Below are positions 8,656-17,891 of a stretch of 64,000 nt of DNA, piece after piece. Source of the DNA: an uncultured Clostridia bacterium. GTDB taxonomy: Bacteria > Bacillota > Clostridia > Christensenellales > CAAEEZ01. The notes beneath the pieces are model-generated. The model made no database searches. It saw only the letters and a list, made by a program, of their open reading frames with translations, and was not told where the DNA came from. Position 1 is the stretch's first letter. Every line of letters starts with the position of its first letter. The stretch is from NCBI GenBank assembly GCA_934365195.1, contig CAKRNA010000004.1, positions 104,777-168,776 on the forward strand, written 5' to 3'. The position numbers were made by a program, and so were the translations under genes.

Positions 8656-9147
8656 ATGAGTGATAATTCTAAAAAAACTATATCTGTAAATAAAAGCACT
8701 TTGATTACCGCACTTGCAATGATCGTTATCGGCGTATTGTTTTGCGTTTTCCGTTCGGGTATGCTTAGCATATTGTTCACGATTGTTGGCGCAATACTTA
8801 TCGTTGTGGGCTTAATCAAAATGTTCAATAAGGACTACGCATTCGGTATTGTGGACGTTGCGGTGGGCATAGTGATAATAACTTGCGGCTGGACGATACT
8901 TGACATTGCGCTATTATTCATCGGTATTTGCACCGTAATTTACGGCATTTACCTATTTGCTAGCAACATAAACATATACAAATCGGCAAAAGGGTTTGCA
9001 CTTGCAAGGGCAATAATAGTGCCAACCGTTATTTTGCTTGTCGGCGTGCTTTTGATTGTGTCTAAGTGGCAATTATCCGACGCTATCTTCATTATTCTTG
9101 GTATACTAGCAGTTGCAGACGGCGTGTTGATGCTTATTAAGAAATAA
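8656..9147 (+). CDS. DUF308 / HdeD-like small membrane protein
   Basis: 163 residues, almost entirely six hydrophobic helices arranged as three similar pairs (helix hairpins rich in I, V, G). This is the pattern of the DUF308/HdeD family; HdeD is an acid-resistance membrane protein in E. coli, but the function of Firmicute members is unknown. AAAGGTG lies 6 bases before the ATG at 8656; a GTG at 8647 overlaps that SD and was not used. Own promoter and terminator make it a single-gene unit. Confidence 0.82.
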   Translation: MSDNSKKTISVNKSTLITALAMIVIGVLFCVFRSGMLSILFTIVGAILIVVGLIKMFNKDYAFGIVDVAVGIVIITCGWTILDIALLFIGICTVIYGIYLFASNINIYKSAKGFALARAIIVPTVILLVGVLLIVSKWQLSDAIFIILGILAVADGVLMLIKK

Positions 9148-9180
9148 GTAAAAAGGGCATTAGCCTAAAAATAATCAAGA

Positions 9181-9210
9181 AAAAACAGCCTAATCGTTAG
9201 GCTGTTTTTT
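9181..9210 (+). terminator. Rho-independent terminator
   Basis: Perfect 13-bp stem AAAAACAGCCTAA / TTAGGCTGTTTTT around a 3-base loop; works in either direction, so it may also end gdhA read-through. Confidence 0.93.
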
Positions 9211-9271
9211 GCTGTAGACGTATATTTTTTAGCAGGATATTGCTAAAAATTTAAATATTATTTTATATAGA

Positions 9272-10621
9272 TTATACCAAGCCTTGCGCAATCATAGCGT
9301 CCGCTACTTTTTGGAAGCCCGCTAGGTTTGCTCCTGCAACTAGGTTGTAGCCAAGGTTGTATTTTTTTAACACTTTAACTATTTGAGAGTGGATATTTTT
9401 CATAATTTTTTGTAGTTCCTTATCCACTTTTTCGGCAGTCCAAGTCATTCTTTCGCTGTTTTGCGACATTTCAAGCCCCGATACTGCTACACCGCCTGCG
9501 TTTACCGCTTTGCTAGGGCATACGATTACGCCGTTTTTTTGTAAGTATTCGATAGCCTCGTTGGTTGTAGGCATATTCGATACTTCGTTTAGGTACTTAA
9601 TGTTTAGTTCCACCATTTTCTTAGCGTCGCCCAAGTTGATTTCGTTTTGAAGAGCGCACGGCATATAGATATCCGCCTTTACGTTGCCCCAAGGTTTTTG
9701 ACCTTCGAAGAATGGCACGCCAAACTTATCTGCGTAGTCCTTAACGACGTTTCTGCCGCTTGCACGCATTTCTAGCATATAGTCCACCTTTTCTCCCGAA
9801 ACGCCGTCCATATCCAAAATATAGCCGTCAGGACCGCTTATTGTTATTACCTTACCGCCAAGTTCGGCAATCTTTTTTGCAGAGCCCCAAGCCACGTTTC
9901 CAAAGCCTGATAAACAGAACGTTTTGCCTTGAATACTTTCCTTTTGGTGCGCTAGTACTTCGCATAGGAAGTAGGTTGCGCCAAAGCCCGTTGCCTCAGG
10001 ACGAATTCTGCTTCCGCCGTAGGACTTGCCTTTACCGGTAAGCACGCCGTTGTCGTAAGAATCTCTAATACGCTTGTACTGACCGAATAGGTAGCCGATT
10101 TCCCTTCCGCCAACACCCATATCGCCGGCAGGAACGTCCACGCTAGGACCGATATGACGGTAAAGTTCGGTCATAAAACTTTGGCAAAAACGCATAATTT
10201 CGTCGTCCGATTTGCCGTTTGGGTCAAAGTCGCTTCCACCTTTTCCGCCGCCCATAGGAAGACCTGTTAGGCTGTTTTTGAACACTTGCTCAAAACCAAG
10301 GAACTTGATTATGCTTAGGTTTACGCTTTTTTGGAAACGCAAGCCGCCTTTGTATGGTCCGATTGCACTGTTAAATTGCACACGGTAGCCACGGTTTATG
10401 TGTGCGTTGCCTTTGTCGTCCGTCCAAGGCACTCTAAAAATTATTTGCCTTTCAGGTTCTACCATTCTTTCAAGAATGGCTCTTTTTCTATATAATTCTT
10501 CGTTTGCATCGATTATAGGCGCAAGTGAGGTTAGTACTTCCTTTACCGTTTGCAAAAACTCGGGTTGGTTAGGGTTCACTTCCTCGGTTGCTTTTATTAC
10601 TTCGTCAATGTAGCCAGACAT
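9272..10621 (-). CDS. gdhA: NADP-specific glutamate dehydrogenase
   Basis: 449 residues, the length of hexameric bacterial GDH. It makes glutamate from 2-oxoglutarate, ammonia and NADPH. Conserved pieces include GPYKGGLRFQ and PMGGGKGGSDFDP (catalytic Lys), the substrate segment PAGDMGVGGREIGYLFGQY, and the Rossmann loop SGFGNVAWG. A TTG 12 bases upstream overlaps the SD (GGAGG at 10626-10630), so the ATG at 10621 is the start. It has a consensus promoter of its own and no operon partner. Confidence 0.97.
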   Translation of the reverse strand: MSGYIDEVIKATEEVNPNQPEFLQTVKEVLTSLAPIIDANEELYRKRAILERMVEPERQIIFRVPWTDDKGNAHINRGYRVQFNSAIGPYKGGLRFQKSVNLSIIKFLGFEQVFKNSLTGLPMGGGKGGSDFDPNGKSDDEIMRFCQSFMTELYRHIGPSVDVPAGDMGVGGREIGYLFGQYKRIRDSYDNGVLTGKGKSYGGSRIRPEATGFGATYFLCEVLAHQKESIQGKTFCLSGFGNVAWGSAKKIAELGGKVITISGPDGYILDMDGVSGEKVDYMLEMRASGRNVVKDYADKFGVPFFEGQKPWGNVKADIYMPCALQNEINLGDAKKMVELNIKYLNEVSNMPTTNEAIEYLQKNGVIVCPSKAVNAGGVAVSGLEMSQNSERMTWTAEKVDKELQKIMKNIHSQIVKVLKKYNLGYNLVAGANLAGFQKVADAMIAQGLV

Positions 10622-10666
10622 TTTATCCTCCAAATAAACTCAAATCTTATATTCTCTTTGTATTTA

Positions 10667-10695
10667 ATTATAAGAACAGGTGGCAAATCTGTCAA
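10667..10695 (-). promoter_or_regulatory. Consensus promoter of gdhA
   Basis: Minus strand TTGACA (10695-10690), exactly 17 bp, TATAAT (10672-10667). The rest of the 10.63-11.02 kb gap is AT-rich and holds only the terminator of the next gene. Confidence 0.85.
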
Positions 10696-10969
10696 GAAAA
10701 TTAAAAAGTCAAAAACCAAAAAAAATATTAAAAACCGCTAAAATTCGTTAAATATTCGTGTAATAAATTTCATTATATTGCAAAATAGCAAAAATATTTC
10801 GGTATTTTAGATTTTGTGCGAAAATTTTTCACCACTTGTCTATTTTCTCGAAAAAATCGTGGTTTTTTCGCTGTATAGTTAGTAAAAAGACAAATTTTGC
10901 TAAGTGTTTATTATCGGTTTTTTTTAATGCAGCGAAAAACAATAATAAAATACAAGTTTATGGCATAAT

Positions 10970-10993
10970 AAAAACGGGCTAGTATTAGCCCGC
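10970..10993 (-). terminator. Terminator of the GPH symporter gene
   Basis: Stem CGGGCTA-GTAT-TAGCCCG followed on the minus strand by T5. Confidence 0.85.
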
Positions 10994-11022
10994 TTTATAT
11001 ATTTTGTTTTGAGTAGTGACTT

Positions 11023-12885
11023 TTAGTCCTCGGTGGTATTGCTATCGGCTTTGTTGTTTGCCTCTTCCGTTTCCTCACTCTCGGCTTTAACCGTTTCGGT
11101 CGTAGCCTCGGTTTCAGCCGCAGCGTCGGTTTCGGTTTCGATTGTAGCCTCGGTTTCGTTAGCCTCTTCCACCATTTCGGTTTCGGCGCCAAGTGGGAAT
11201 ACTTTGCCGCCTTCCGCCTCGATTATGCCTTCCACGATAACGTTTTCCACGTTTACTTCGTCAGTTTGTTTTACCGAAATATATTCTTCAGCCTCGGTAA
11301 GAGTAGTGGTGGCAAGGTACTCGTTTAGAGCGTTGTTTTCGCCTTTTTCAAGTTTGCTTTCAATACCTGCTGCAACTTCTTCGGTGATTTGGTTATCTTC
11401 CTTTAAAGCACGAACTTTAAGTATCTCGATAATGCTTTCGTGACGTTTCTCGTTTAAATCCCAGAATAAGTACGGAATAGTTCCAAGAATGCCGGATATT
11501 GTACCGGCAACGCAACTGTACATAATTATAGGATAAATTACGTTAGGATTGTTAAGTACGGTAGCGTCAGAGGTGTAGCCGAAAGTCTTTTGAATAAATG
11601 GCAGTACGTACGCCGTGCCGATACCTATTGCGCTGGTGATTATCGTGCCAAACTGCGAAATAAAGCCTTCTAGTCTGTCGCCGGTTTTGTATTGTTGATA
11701 GTCGTAAATTTGTGCGCCGATTGCAGGGCCCGTTACTACTTGTACTGCATTAACCATTGTGATTAGGAATGAGAACAGCAGCATTATCCACGCCGAAGCC
11801 TCGCTTGGAATTGCGCATAGCCCTGCCATAATTCCCGTAAGAACTATTGCTAAGACGTTACTAAACATTATTAGGTTTTTCTTGCCAAACTTTTTGATTA
11901 GTATCGGTGCAAGTAGCATACCGGGCAAACACGCCGAACCCATCAAGGTTACGAATACGCTTTGCGCCCAGTCCTCTCTAATCATATAACTGCAAATCCA
12001 CACCACAAAGGTAGTGCCGACCAGTTTAAACACGCCAAAAGCGGTGCTTAGGTTGGTTATCCAGAAATATTTGTTGCGAACGGTCTTTTTAACGCCGTCG
12101 AAAAACTTAACTTTTTGAACGAATTTTTTGCTGGTAACGATTCTTTCCTTCGTGCCAAAAGCGGTAAGGTAGCCAAGTGCAAGACATACCGCCATAATAA
12201 TAGGTAGCACCCATTTGTACGGTCCTATGGTATTTACTCCCATTATTTTATCTGCACCTGCGCCAACCGTGAACATAACGTTTGCAAGTAGCGGGAATAT
12301 AAAGTTTACGACCGACGGACCAAGAGAGTACACTACCGAGCCTAAACTCATAAGCACTTCTTTTTCCTGTTGTTTTGGCGAAATTACCTGAATAAGACTG
12401 GTGAACGCAAGGTTGTAAAGTTGCATAAAGAATTGCAATAAGTTAAATATTATAGCAAATACCACTAGCATAGCCACGTAGTTGCCATTTAATGCGTTAG
12501 GTATCCAGCCAAGCAAAAAAAGGCTTGCAAGTATCGGTATAGGCATCCATATCAGGTACGGACGGAACTTGCCGTATTTTGACCTTGTGTTGTCGATAAG
12601 CCAACTACAAAGCGGCGAACGAAGTATCGTTATTATAGTGGTGATAATACCGATTATAAAAATATCGTCAACTTTGATATTTAATGCGGCAGCCACGTAT
12701 TGACCGGTGGCTAACGTAACGTAAGTAGGTATAATCGAAGCACCTACGATACCCATTCCGCCCACGCAGTAAGCAGCGGCCTCTTTAAAGCATAGATAAT
12801 TACCGGGCTTTGGCTTTTTCCAGTACGTTTTCACGTCTTTAAGAGCGCCAATTCCCTTGTTAATAAGTCCCTTAAATTTTCCCAT
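11023..12885 (-). CDS. GPH-family (MFS) glycoside:cation symporter
   Basis: 620 residues, a 12-helix transporter of the glycoside-pentoside-hexuronide (melibiose carrier) family. The N-terminal LCFKEAAAYCVGGMG and the cytoplasmic loop segment RSPLCSWLIDNTRSKYGKFRPYLIW, with the usual charged DNTRSKYGKFRPY core, mark it. It is longer than usual because of a C-terminal hydrophilic part; the last 60 residues are a low-complexity Glu/Thr/Ala acidic tail with no EIIA domain. It is divergent from the sialidase-nanE-ROK operon, so uptake of sialic acid or a sialylated sugar is a reasonable guess, but substrate cannot be read from sequence. SD AGAGG at the start. Confidence 0.85.
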   Translation of the reverse strand: MGKFKGLINKGIGALKDVKTYWKKPKPGNYLCFKEAAAYCVGGMGIVGASIIPTYVTLATGQYVAAALNIKVDDIFIIGIITTIITILRSPLCSWLIDNTRSKYGKFRPYLIWMPIPILASLFLLGWIPNALNGNYVAMLVVFAIIFNLLQFFMQLYNLAFTSLIQVISPKQQEKEVLMSLGSVVYSLGPSVVNFIFPLLANVMFTVGAGADKIMGVNTIGPYKWVLPIIMAVCLALGYLTAFGTKERIVTSKKFVQKVKFFDGVKKTVRNKYFWITNLSTAFGVFKLVGTTFVVWICSYMIREDWAQSVFVTLMGSACLPGMLLAPILIKKFGKKNLIMFSNVLAIVLTGIMAGLCAIPSEASAWIMLLFSFLITMVNAVQVVTGPAIGAQIYDYQQYKTGDRLEGFISQFGTIITSAIGIGTAYVLPFIQKTFGYTSDATVLNNPNVIYPIIMYSCVAGTISGILGTIPYLFWDLNEKRHESIIEILKVRALKEDNQITEEVAAGIESKLEKGENNALNEYLATTTLTEAEEYISVKQTDEVNVENVIVEGIIEAEGGKVFPLGAETEMVEEANETEATIETETDAAAETEATTETVKAESEETEEANNKADSNTTED

Positions 12886-13120
12886 TATACAACCTCTCTA
12901 AAACTAATATCACAATTATACTATATATTGCGTATTTATTCAATAATTTGCGCAAAATATAGGCTACAAAATTTTTTAAAGCGTAGATTTTAAGTGGTAC
13001 AAGGAAAAACATTGTGTTTTACAAAAATATTTTGCTAATCTTTTAAGGTTATATCGGTTTTTTGCTGTTTTTTTGGCTGTACTATGCTAGAATATTATTA
13101 AAGAGTTTGAGGTGAAAATT

Positions 13121-14413
13121 ATGCAAATATTTTCTAAGGAATTAGGCAGGGCGGAAAACTACAGAGTGCCGTCGATAATAACTACTAAAAACGGAGTCGT
13201 GGTTGCTTGCTGCGACGAGAGGTGGTACGGCGGCGGCGATAATCCAAACCTTATAGGCAAGGTGGTGCGTAGGTCTTTTGACAGCGGCAGGACGTGGCAA
13301 GAGGTAATAGTTGTAAAGGAGGAAGTGGGAAAAAGCAAACTTACTTCGTCGGCTAGTATCGATGCGTGTATGCTTTACGACGAGCAAAATGGCGGTATAT
13401 TTATGATTTACACTCACACCCCGGCGGGCGTGGGAATACTTGCTAGTAGCAAGGGTATAGGCGAAACGAAAGAGGGTTACAGGCTGGTTTACGACGGGAA
13501 AAGAGAGGGCTACGTAAAAGGCGGAAAGATTTTTGTAAATGGCGTAAGCGAGGGCGTAAAAGTTGACGAAAAGGGCAACGTTACAAAGGACTTAGAGAGC
13601 CTAGGCAATATCTACGAGCGTGACGGAAAATACAAGGAAAAGGACACTTTCTTTTTGTATATTCAGTCCAGTTTTGACGACGGCGCAACGTGGAGCGAAC
13701 CTATCTGCTTAAACAACCAAGTAAAAGAAAAATATATGAGTTTTATAGGCGCAGGTCCGGGCACGGGAATAGTGGTTAAAAAGGGCAAATACAAAGGCAG
13801 GTATATTTTTCCTATCTACTACAATACGGCAGACAAGGGGATTCTTATGCTGTCTAATGCGGTGATTTACAGCGACGACCAAGGTAAGACGTGGCATAGG
13901 GGCAAATCGCCTAACGACAAACGCAAGGTGCTGTTTTACAGGGTAAATGAAAAATTTGTTTTGCCTAGCGATATGATTACGGAAAGCCAAGTGATAGAGT
14001 TACCAAGCGGCGACTTAAAACTATTTATGCGTAACCACAACCCAAAACGCAGAATACTTACGGCGGTTAGCCGTGACGGTGGCGAAAGTTGGCAGGATAT
14101 TAAGTACCAAAACGAACTTACGCATTGCATTTGTCAATGTAGCGTAATTAACGTTATGGACGAGGGCAAAGAGGCAACCGTATTTTTGAACGCTGCCGAC
14201 ACCAAGGCAAGAAAAAACGGCGTGATTAGGCTGTCTTACGATTACGGCGAAACCTTCCCGTATTCAAGAGTGTTAAGCGATGGGGAGTTTGTGTACAGTT
14301 CTATGACCGAAATGCAGGGCGGAGAAATAGGCGTTTTATACGAAGGCTCTACAAAGCACGAGGCAATAGAGTTTGAAGTCGTTAGCACGAAATGGATTAA
14401 AGGAGAGATATAA
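13121..14413 (+). CDS. Exo-alpha-sialidase (GH33-type, BNR repeats), cytoplasmic
   Basis: 430 residues. The first catalytic Arg is in YRVPSI (a RIP/RVP motif), and Asp-box repeats are seen as SFDSGRTW, SFDDGATW, SDDQGKTWH, SRDGGESWQ and SYDYGETF. An insertion around residues 110-190 separates boxes 1 and 2. There is no signal peptide or membrane anchor, unlike most secreted gut sialidases, so it should cleave imported sialosides. A GTG at 13112 is inside the SD (GAGGTGA), so ATG at 13121 was chosen. Its stop overlaps the nanE start by one base (TAATG), showing translational coupling. Hydrolytic versus trans-sialidase mode cannot be told. Confidence 0.88.
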   Translation: MQIFSKELGRAENYRVPSIITTKNGVVVACCDERWYGGGDNPNLIGKVVRRSFDSGRTWQEVIVVKEEVGKSKLTSSASIDACMLYDEQNGGIFMIYTHTPAGVGILASSKGIGETKEGYRLVYDGKREGYVKGGKIFVNGVSEGVKVDEKGNVTKDLESLGNIYERDGKYKEKDTFFLYIQSSFDDGATWSEPICLNNQVKEKYMSFIGAGPGTGIVVKKGKYKGRYIFPIYYNTADKGILMLSNAVIYSDDQGKTWHRGKSPNDKRKVLFYRVNEKFVLPSDMITESQVIELPSGDLKLFMRNHNPKRRILTAVSRDGGESWQDIKYQNELTHCICQCSVINVMDEGKEATVFLNAADTKARKNGVIRLSYDYGETFPYSRVLSDGEFVYSSMTEMQGGEIGVLYEGSTKHEAIEFEVVSTKWIKGEI

Positions 14414-15093
14414 TGGCTAATTTAGAAAGAGGGCTGATTGTTTCTTGCCAAGCGGTAAAAGGCGAGCCGCTTTACGGCAAAAACTTAATGCACCACTTTG
14501 CTTACGCAGTAGTTGAGGGCGGAGCAAAAGGCATAAGGGCAAATTACGTAGAAGATATCAACGCTATTATGAATGAGGTGAACGTGCCCGTTATCGGCAT
14601 TATCAAGGCGGTTTACGATGATAGCGACGTGTACATCACCCCGACTATAAAAGAGGTAAAGGATTTAATTGAAAAAACGAAATGTCAGGTGATAGCGCTA
14701 GATTGCACGGGCAGGAAACGTCCTAACGGTGAAAAACTGGAGGACTTGGTTAAGTATATAAGAGAGCACAAGCCCGAGGTAGAGATTATGGCGGATTGCT
14801 CAAACTACGACGATTGCGTAGAGGCGGATAGGCTGGGCTTTGATTATATAGGCTCTACAATGCGTGGCTATACTGAAAAGACCAAAGGAATAGAGTTGCC
14901 CGATTACGACTTTTTGGCAAAAATAGTAAAGGATTTTCCTTGCCGCAAAATTATTGCCGAGGGTGGCATTTGGGAAAGAGGACAACTAGAAAAAGTGTGC
15001 AAAACGGGTGTGTACGCCGTGGTTATCGGCAGTAGCATTACTCGTCCTAAGGATATTACCAAGCGTTTTAGCGAGGTTATGAACTTATGCTAG
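14413..15093 (+). CDS. nanE: N-acetylmannosamine-6-phosphate 2-epimerase
   Basis: 226-residue TIM barrel that converts ManNAc-6-phosphate to GlcNAc-6-phosphate in sialic acid catabolism. Family landmarks are the start LIVSCQAVKGEPL, ALDCTGRKRPNG with the catalytic Lys region, MADCSNYDD, and EGGIWERGQLEKV. Length is standard. It is coupled to the upstream sialidase (TAATG) and overlaps the following ROK kinase by 7 bases. Confidence 0.95.
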   Translation: MANLERGLIVSCQAVKGEPLYGKNLMHHFAYAVVEGGAKGIRANYVEDINAIMNEVNVPVIGIIKAVYDDSDVYITPTIKEVKDLIEKTKCQVIALDCTGRKRPNGEKLEDLVKYIREHKPEVEIMADCSNYDDCVEADRLGFDYIGSTMRGYTEKTKGIELPDYDFLAKIVKDFPCRKIIAEGGIWERGQLEKVCKTGVYAVVIGSSITRPKDITKRFSEVMNLC

Positions 15094-15947
15094 TAGTTGG
15101 CGTGGATATAGGCGGCACGGGTATTAAAAGTGCGCTTGTAGACGTTAAAAACAAGGCGGATATTAGGTCTTACGAAGTGGTGGACGCTTTTTGGACGAAA
15201 ACCGAGGGCAAAAAAGGTAGAGAGGCAATTCTTTCCAACGTGGAAAAGGCTATAAAATATTTCTACTCTGAAAAGGTGGAGGGCATATTCGTCAGTAGTG
15301 CAGGCACTATAGACTGGGATAGCGGCAAAGTCACCTATGCAACCGACGCTTTAATGGGCTTTACGGGGCTGGAACTAAATAAGGAACTAACCAAAAGGCT
15401 GGGCGCTAAGGTGGTGGTTATTAACGACGCTGTTTCGGCGCTTATAGGCGAGGCGTATTACTCGAATTTAAAGGGCAAAGTGATGATGCTTACCTTAGGT
15501 ACGGGGCTAGGTAGTTCTATTTTACTAAACGATAAACTAGACGCTACCTCTTGCGTAGACGTAAGGCTTGGGCATTTTACGTTGCACGAAAACGGCAGAA
15601 AATGTTTTTGCGGTAAAAACGGTTGCGCCGAGTGTTACGTATCGGCAAACGGGCTTAAAAAAAGCGTAAACTCCGATGATTTAACCTACGTTTTGCAAAA
15701 TAGAGAAAAGTACGAAAAGGAAATAACGAAGTTTATTTTGGATTTTCAAAAGGTTATTAAAGAGGCGAAAAGGCTGTATAATCCGGACGTAATCGTTGTC
15801 GGCGGGGGGCTTGTCGAACTAAAAGAGTACTGGCTAAGCGACCTAACTAAAAAGGAAACGGGAATCGTTCCTGCCGTGCTAAAAAACAAAGCGGGCTTTT
15901 TCGGGGCGATATACGGCGGCTTGAACGGAAAGTTTGAAAATCAGTAA
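15087..15947 (+). CDS. nanK: ROK-family sugar kinase, probable N-acetylmannosamine kinase
   Basis: 286 residues. The N-terminal phosphate loop VGVDIGGTGIKSALVD, the LTLGTGLGSSI nucleotide motif and the ROK zinc site GHFTLHENGRKCFCGKNGC are all seen. It overlaps the end of nanE by 7 bases, so phosphorylation of ManNAc is the natural role; the family also includes glucokinases, so the substrate rests on context. Last gene of this transcript. Confidence 0.88.
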   Translation: MLVVGVDIGGTGIKSALVDVKNKADIRSYEVVDAFWTKTEGKKGREAILSNVEKAIKYFYSEKVEGIFVSSAGTIDWDSGKVTYATDALMGFTGLELNKELTKRLGAKVVVINDAVSALIGEAYYSNLKGKVMMLTLGTGLGSSILLNDKLDATSCVDVRLGHFTLHENGRKCFCGKNGCAECYVSANGLKKSVNSDDLTYVLQNREKYEKEITKFILDFQKVIKEAKRLYNPDVIVVGGGLVELKEYWLSDLTKKETGIVPAVLKNKAGFFGAIYGGLNGKFENQ

Positions 15948-16113
15948 AACTTTTTAAAACCATTAAATATTTACTAATACGGAAATATCGGGTAAACAAC
16001 ATAAAACGAGGTTTAAATACCAAAATTGCATTGTAAAACCAAAATTACGCTTAATTAAAGAAGCCTGCAATTTAACGATTAAACCGAAATTACAAATTAA
16101 ATAAGGAATAACG

Positions 16114-16159
16114 CAAGAATACTTGCAAATATAATCACAAGAATAATTGCAAATATAAT
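16114..16159 (+). repeat. Two tandem 22-bp direct repeats upstream of nanA
   Basis: Copies at 16114-16135 and 16138-16159 differ at one base and have a 24-bp period (about two helical turns). Each contains TTGCAAATATAAT. They lie 50-90 bases before nanA and could be a regulator site or a duplicated -10 region. The rest of 15948-16206 is AT-rich. Confidence 0.6.
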
Positions 16160-16206
16160 TAGTATTTGCTAAAATATATTAAAAGATTTTTTAGAGGAAA
16201 AGAGAG

Positions 16207-17094
16207 ATGGACTTAGAAAAATTTAAGGGCGTGTTCCCTGCATTACTTACTCCTTTTAGGAAAGATAACACTATTAACGTTGATGCTATCGACAAACTTG
16301 TAAAGATGAATTTACTTAAAGGCGTAAACGGTTTTTACGTTGGTGGCTCAACCGGTGAGGGTTTGCTACTTACCGTTGAGGAAAGAAAGCAACTTTTCAA
16401 GGCGGCTATAGAGTCTAACGAGGGCAAATCCACTATGATTGCGCACGTTGGAACTATCCATACGGGGCACGCAATCGAACTTGCCAAGTACGCTGAGGAA
16501 CTAGGATACGACGCTATATCGGCGGTTGCGCCTTATTACTATTCGTTTGGTTACGAGGCAATCAAAGGCTACTACAACGATATCGCAAGTAGCGTGGAAA
16601 TTCCTATGATTATGTACAACTTCCCGGGAGCAAACGGCTTCAATTTTAACAAGCAAATGGCTGACGATATGTTCCAAAACAAAAAGTTTATCGGAATCAA
16701 GCACACTACGGCGGACTTGTATATGTTGCAACAATTCAAAACTATGGACGCAAAGCCTATCGTGTATAACGGCTTTGACGAAATGTTTGTGGCAGGGTTA
16801 AGTATGGGTGCTGACGGTGGAATAGGCTCTACCTACAACTTTATGGCAGAGAAATTCATCGCAATATACAATGCGTTTAAAAATAACGACGTGGAAACGG
16901 CACAAAAAGTACAAAACGATGCAAACGAGATTATCGCAACCCTTATTAAATACGGCGTGTTCGCTATGGAAAAAGGCGTGCTTAGTGAAATGGGTATCGA
17001 TATGGGCGAGTGCAGAAAACCGTTCTTACCGTTAAATAAGGAAGGCAAAGAGGCTTGCCGCAAGATTGCAAAAAGATTATGGGGTGAACTATGA
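16207..17094 (+). CDS. nanA: N-acetylneuraminate lyase
   Basis: 295-residue class I aldolase that splits sialic acid to ManNAc and pyruvate. GGSTGEG carries the substrate-carboxylate loop, YNFPGANGFNF the catalytic Tyr, and FIGIKHTT the Schiff-base Lys. Length is typical. It probably has its own transcript (259-base gap after the ROK kinase). With nanE and the kinase it completes the route from sialic acid to GlcNAc-6-phosphate; nagA and nagB are not in the window. Confidence 0.95.
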   Translation: MDLEKFKGVFPALLTPFRKDNTINVDAIDKLVKMNLLKGVNGFYVGGSTGEGLLLTVEERKQLFKAAIESNEGKSTMIAHVGTIHTGHAIELAKYAEELGYDAISAVAPYYYSFGYEAIKGYYNDIASSVEIPMIMYNFPGANGFNFNKQMADDMFQNKKFIGIKHTTADLYMLQQFKTMDAKPIVYNGFDEMFVAGLSMGADGGIGSTYNFMAEKFIAIYNAFKNNDVETAQKVQNDANEIIATLIKYGVFAMEKGVLSEMGIDMGECRKPFLPLNKEGKEACRKIAKRLWGEL

Positions 17095-17579
17095 AAAAAT
17101 GCAACACCGAAATTATGAAAATAGTTAAGGCGCTTGACGAGGAAAAGGCCGCTTTAATTGATATGGAAATGCAAAATTCCAAAATCATTTACGCTAGCGG
17201 CGAAAAGAAAATCGAAACGGGGTACGACTTTGACGCAGTAACCAAAAGGATTGCCGAAATTGACAAAGAAGTGCTAAGGCTAAAAGGAAAATTAAGTTTG
17301 TCTAACGCAACCACCGTCGTTAGCGAATTTGATATGACTATAAGCGAGGCGCTTGTGTATCTAGCCGAACTTCAAAGTGAGAAAGACAGGTATTACAGGC
17401 TTAGCCAAGAGCCAAAAAAACGCAGGCTTGCAATTAGTCGTGAGGGCATTGTAGAGTACGAGGAAACCTTGTACGAGCCAAAACTATGCGCTGAAAAAGT
17501 AAAAGAAATTAGCGAACTAATCTCTAAACTTCAAATGGCAATCGATAGAACGAACCTTACGAACATGATTGAACTATAA
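17091..17579 (+). CDS. Coiled-coil protein of unknown function, coupled to nanA
   Basis: 162 residues, overlapping the nanA stop by 4 bases (ATGA). Heptad-like helices dominate residues 1-70 and 130-155, joined by FDMTISEALVYLAELQSEKDRYYRL. It has no signal peptide or helix long enough to span a membrane. The layout is reminiscent of DIP1984/septicolysin-like proteins, but I cannot assign it. Overlap with nanA suggests co-expression with sialic acid use. Confidence 0.75.
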   Translation: MKKCNTEIMKIVKALDEEKAALIDMEMQNSKIIYASGEKKIETGYDFDAVTKRIAEIDKEVLRLKGKLSLSNATTVVSEFDMTISEALVYLAELQSEKDRYYRLSQEPKKRRLAISREGIVEYEETLYEPKLCAEKVKEISELISKLQMAIDRTNLTNMIEL

Positions 17580-17750
17580 GGCTAAATTTTCCCTTTTCCG
17601 CTATTTTTAGTTAGTTGGATTAAGATTAAGCGGAATACGATTACGTTTATCACTTATGGCTTTAAGTTTAAGTAGATTATGAAAAGTTAGTAGTGCATTT
17701 TGCGGAAACAAAACTTTTCGCATTGTAAAGTATGGGTTATAACAATGCGG

Positions 17751-17777
17751 GGAGGGGATTTTTATCCTCTCCTTTTT
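17751..17777 (+). terminator. Terminator of the nanA transcript
   Basis: GGAGGGGAT / ATCCTCTCC stem (one G-T pair), T4 loop, T5 tail. The 312-base gap 17580-17891 otherwise holds only AT-rich DNA and a TATAAT (17870-17875) for the next gene, with no clear -35. Confidence 0.88.
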
Positions 17778-17891
17778 AATTGTTTAATAAAACCTACGTA
17801 ACTTGCAAATTAGTTGCGGTTTTTTGGGCGAATTTTTTGCGTAATTTAAAGTATTTGCAAAAAATATGCTATAATGCTGTTAGGAGAGATT

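Noticed and set aside
13142..13990. Minus-strand frames inside the sialidase gene
   Set aside because: Overlap Asp-box coding DNA; no SD.
16114..16159. Possible CRISPR array from direct repeats
   Set aside because: Only two copies with a 2-base gap; no spacers and no cas genes anywhere in the window.
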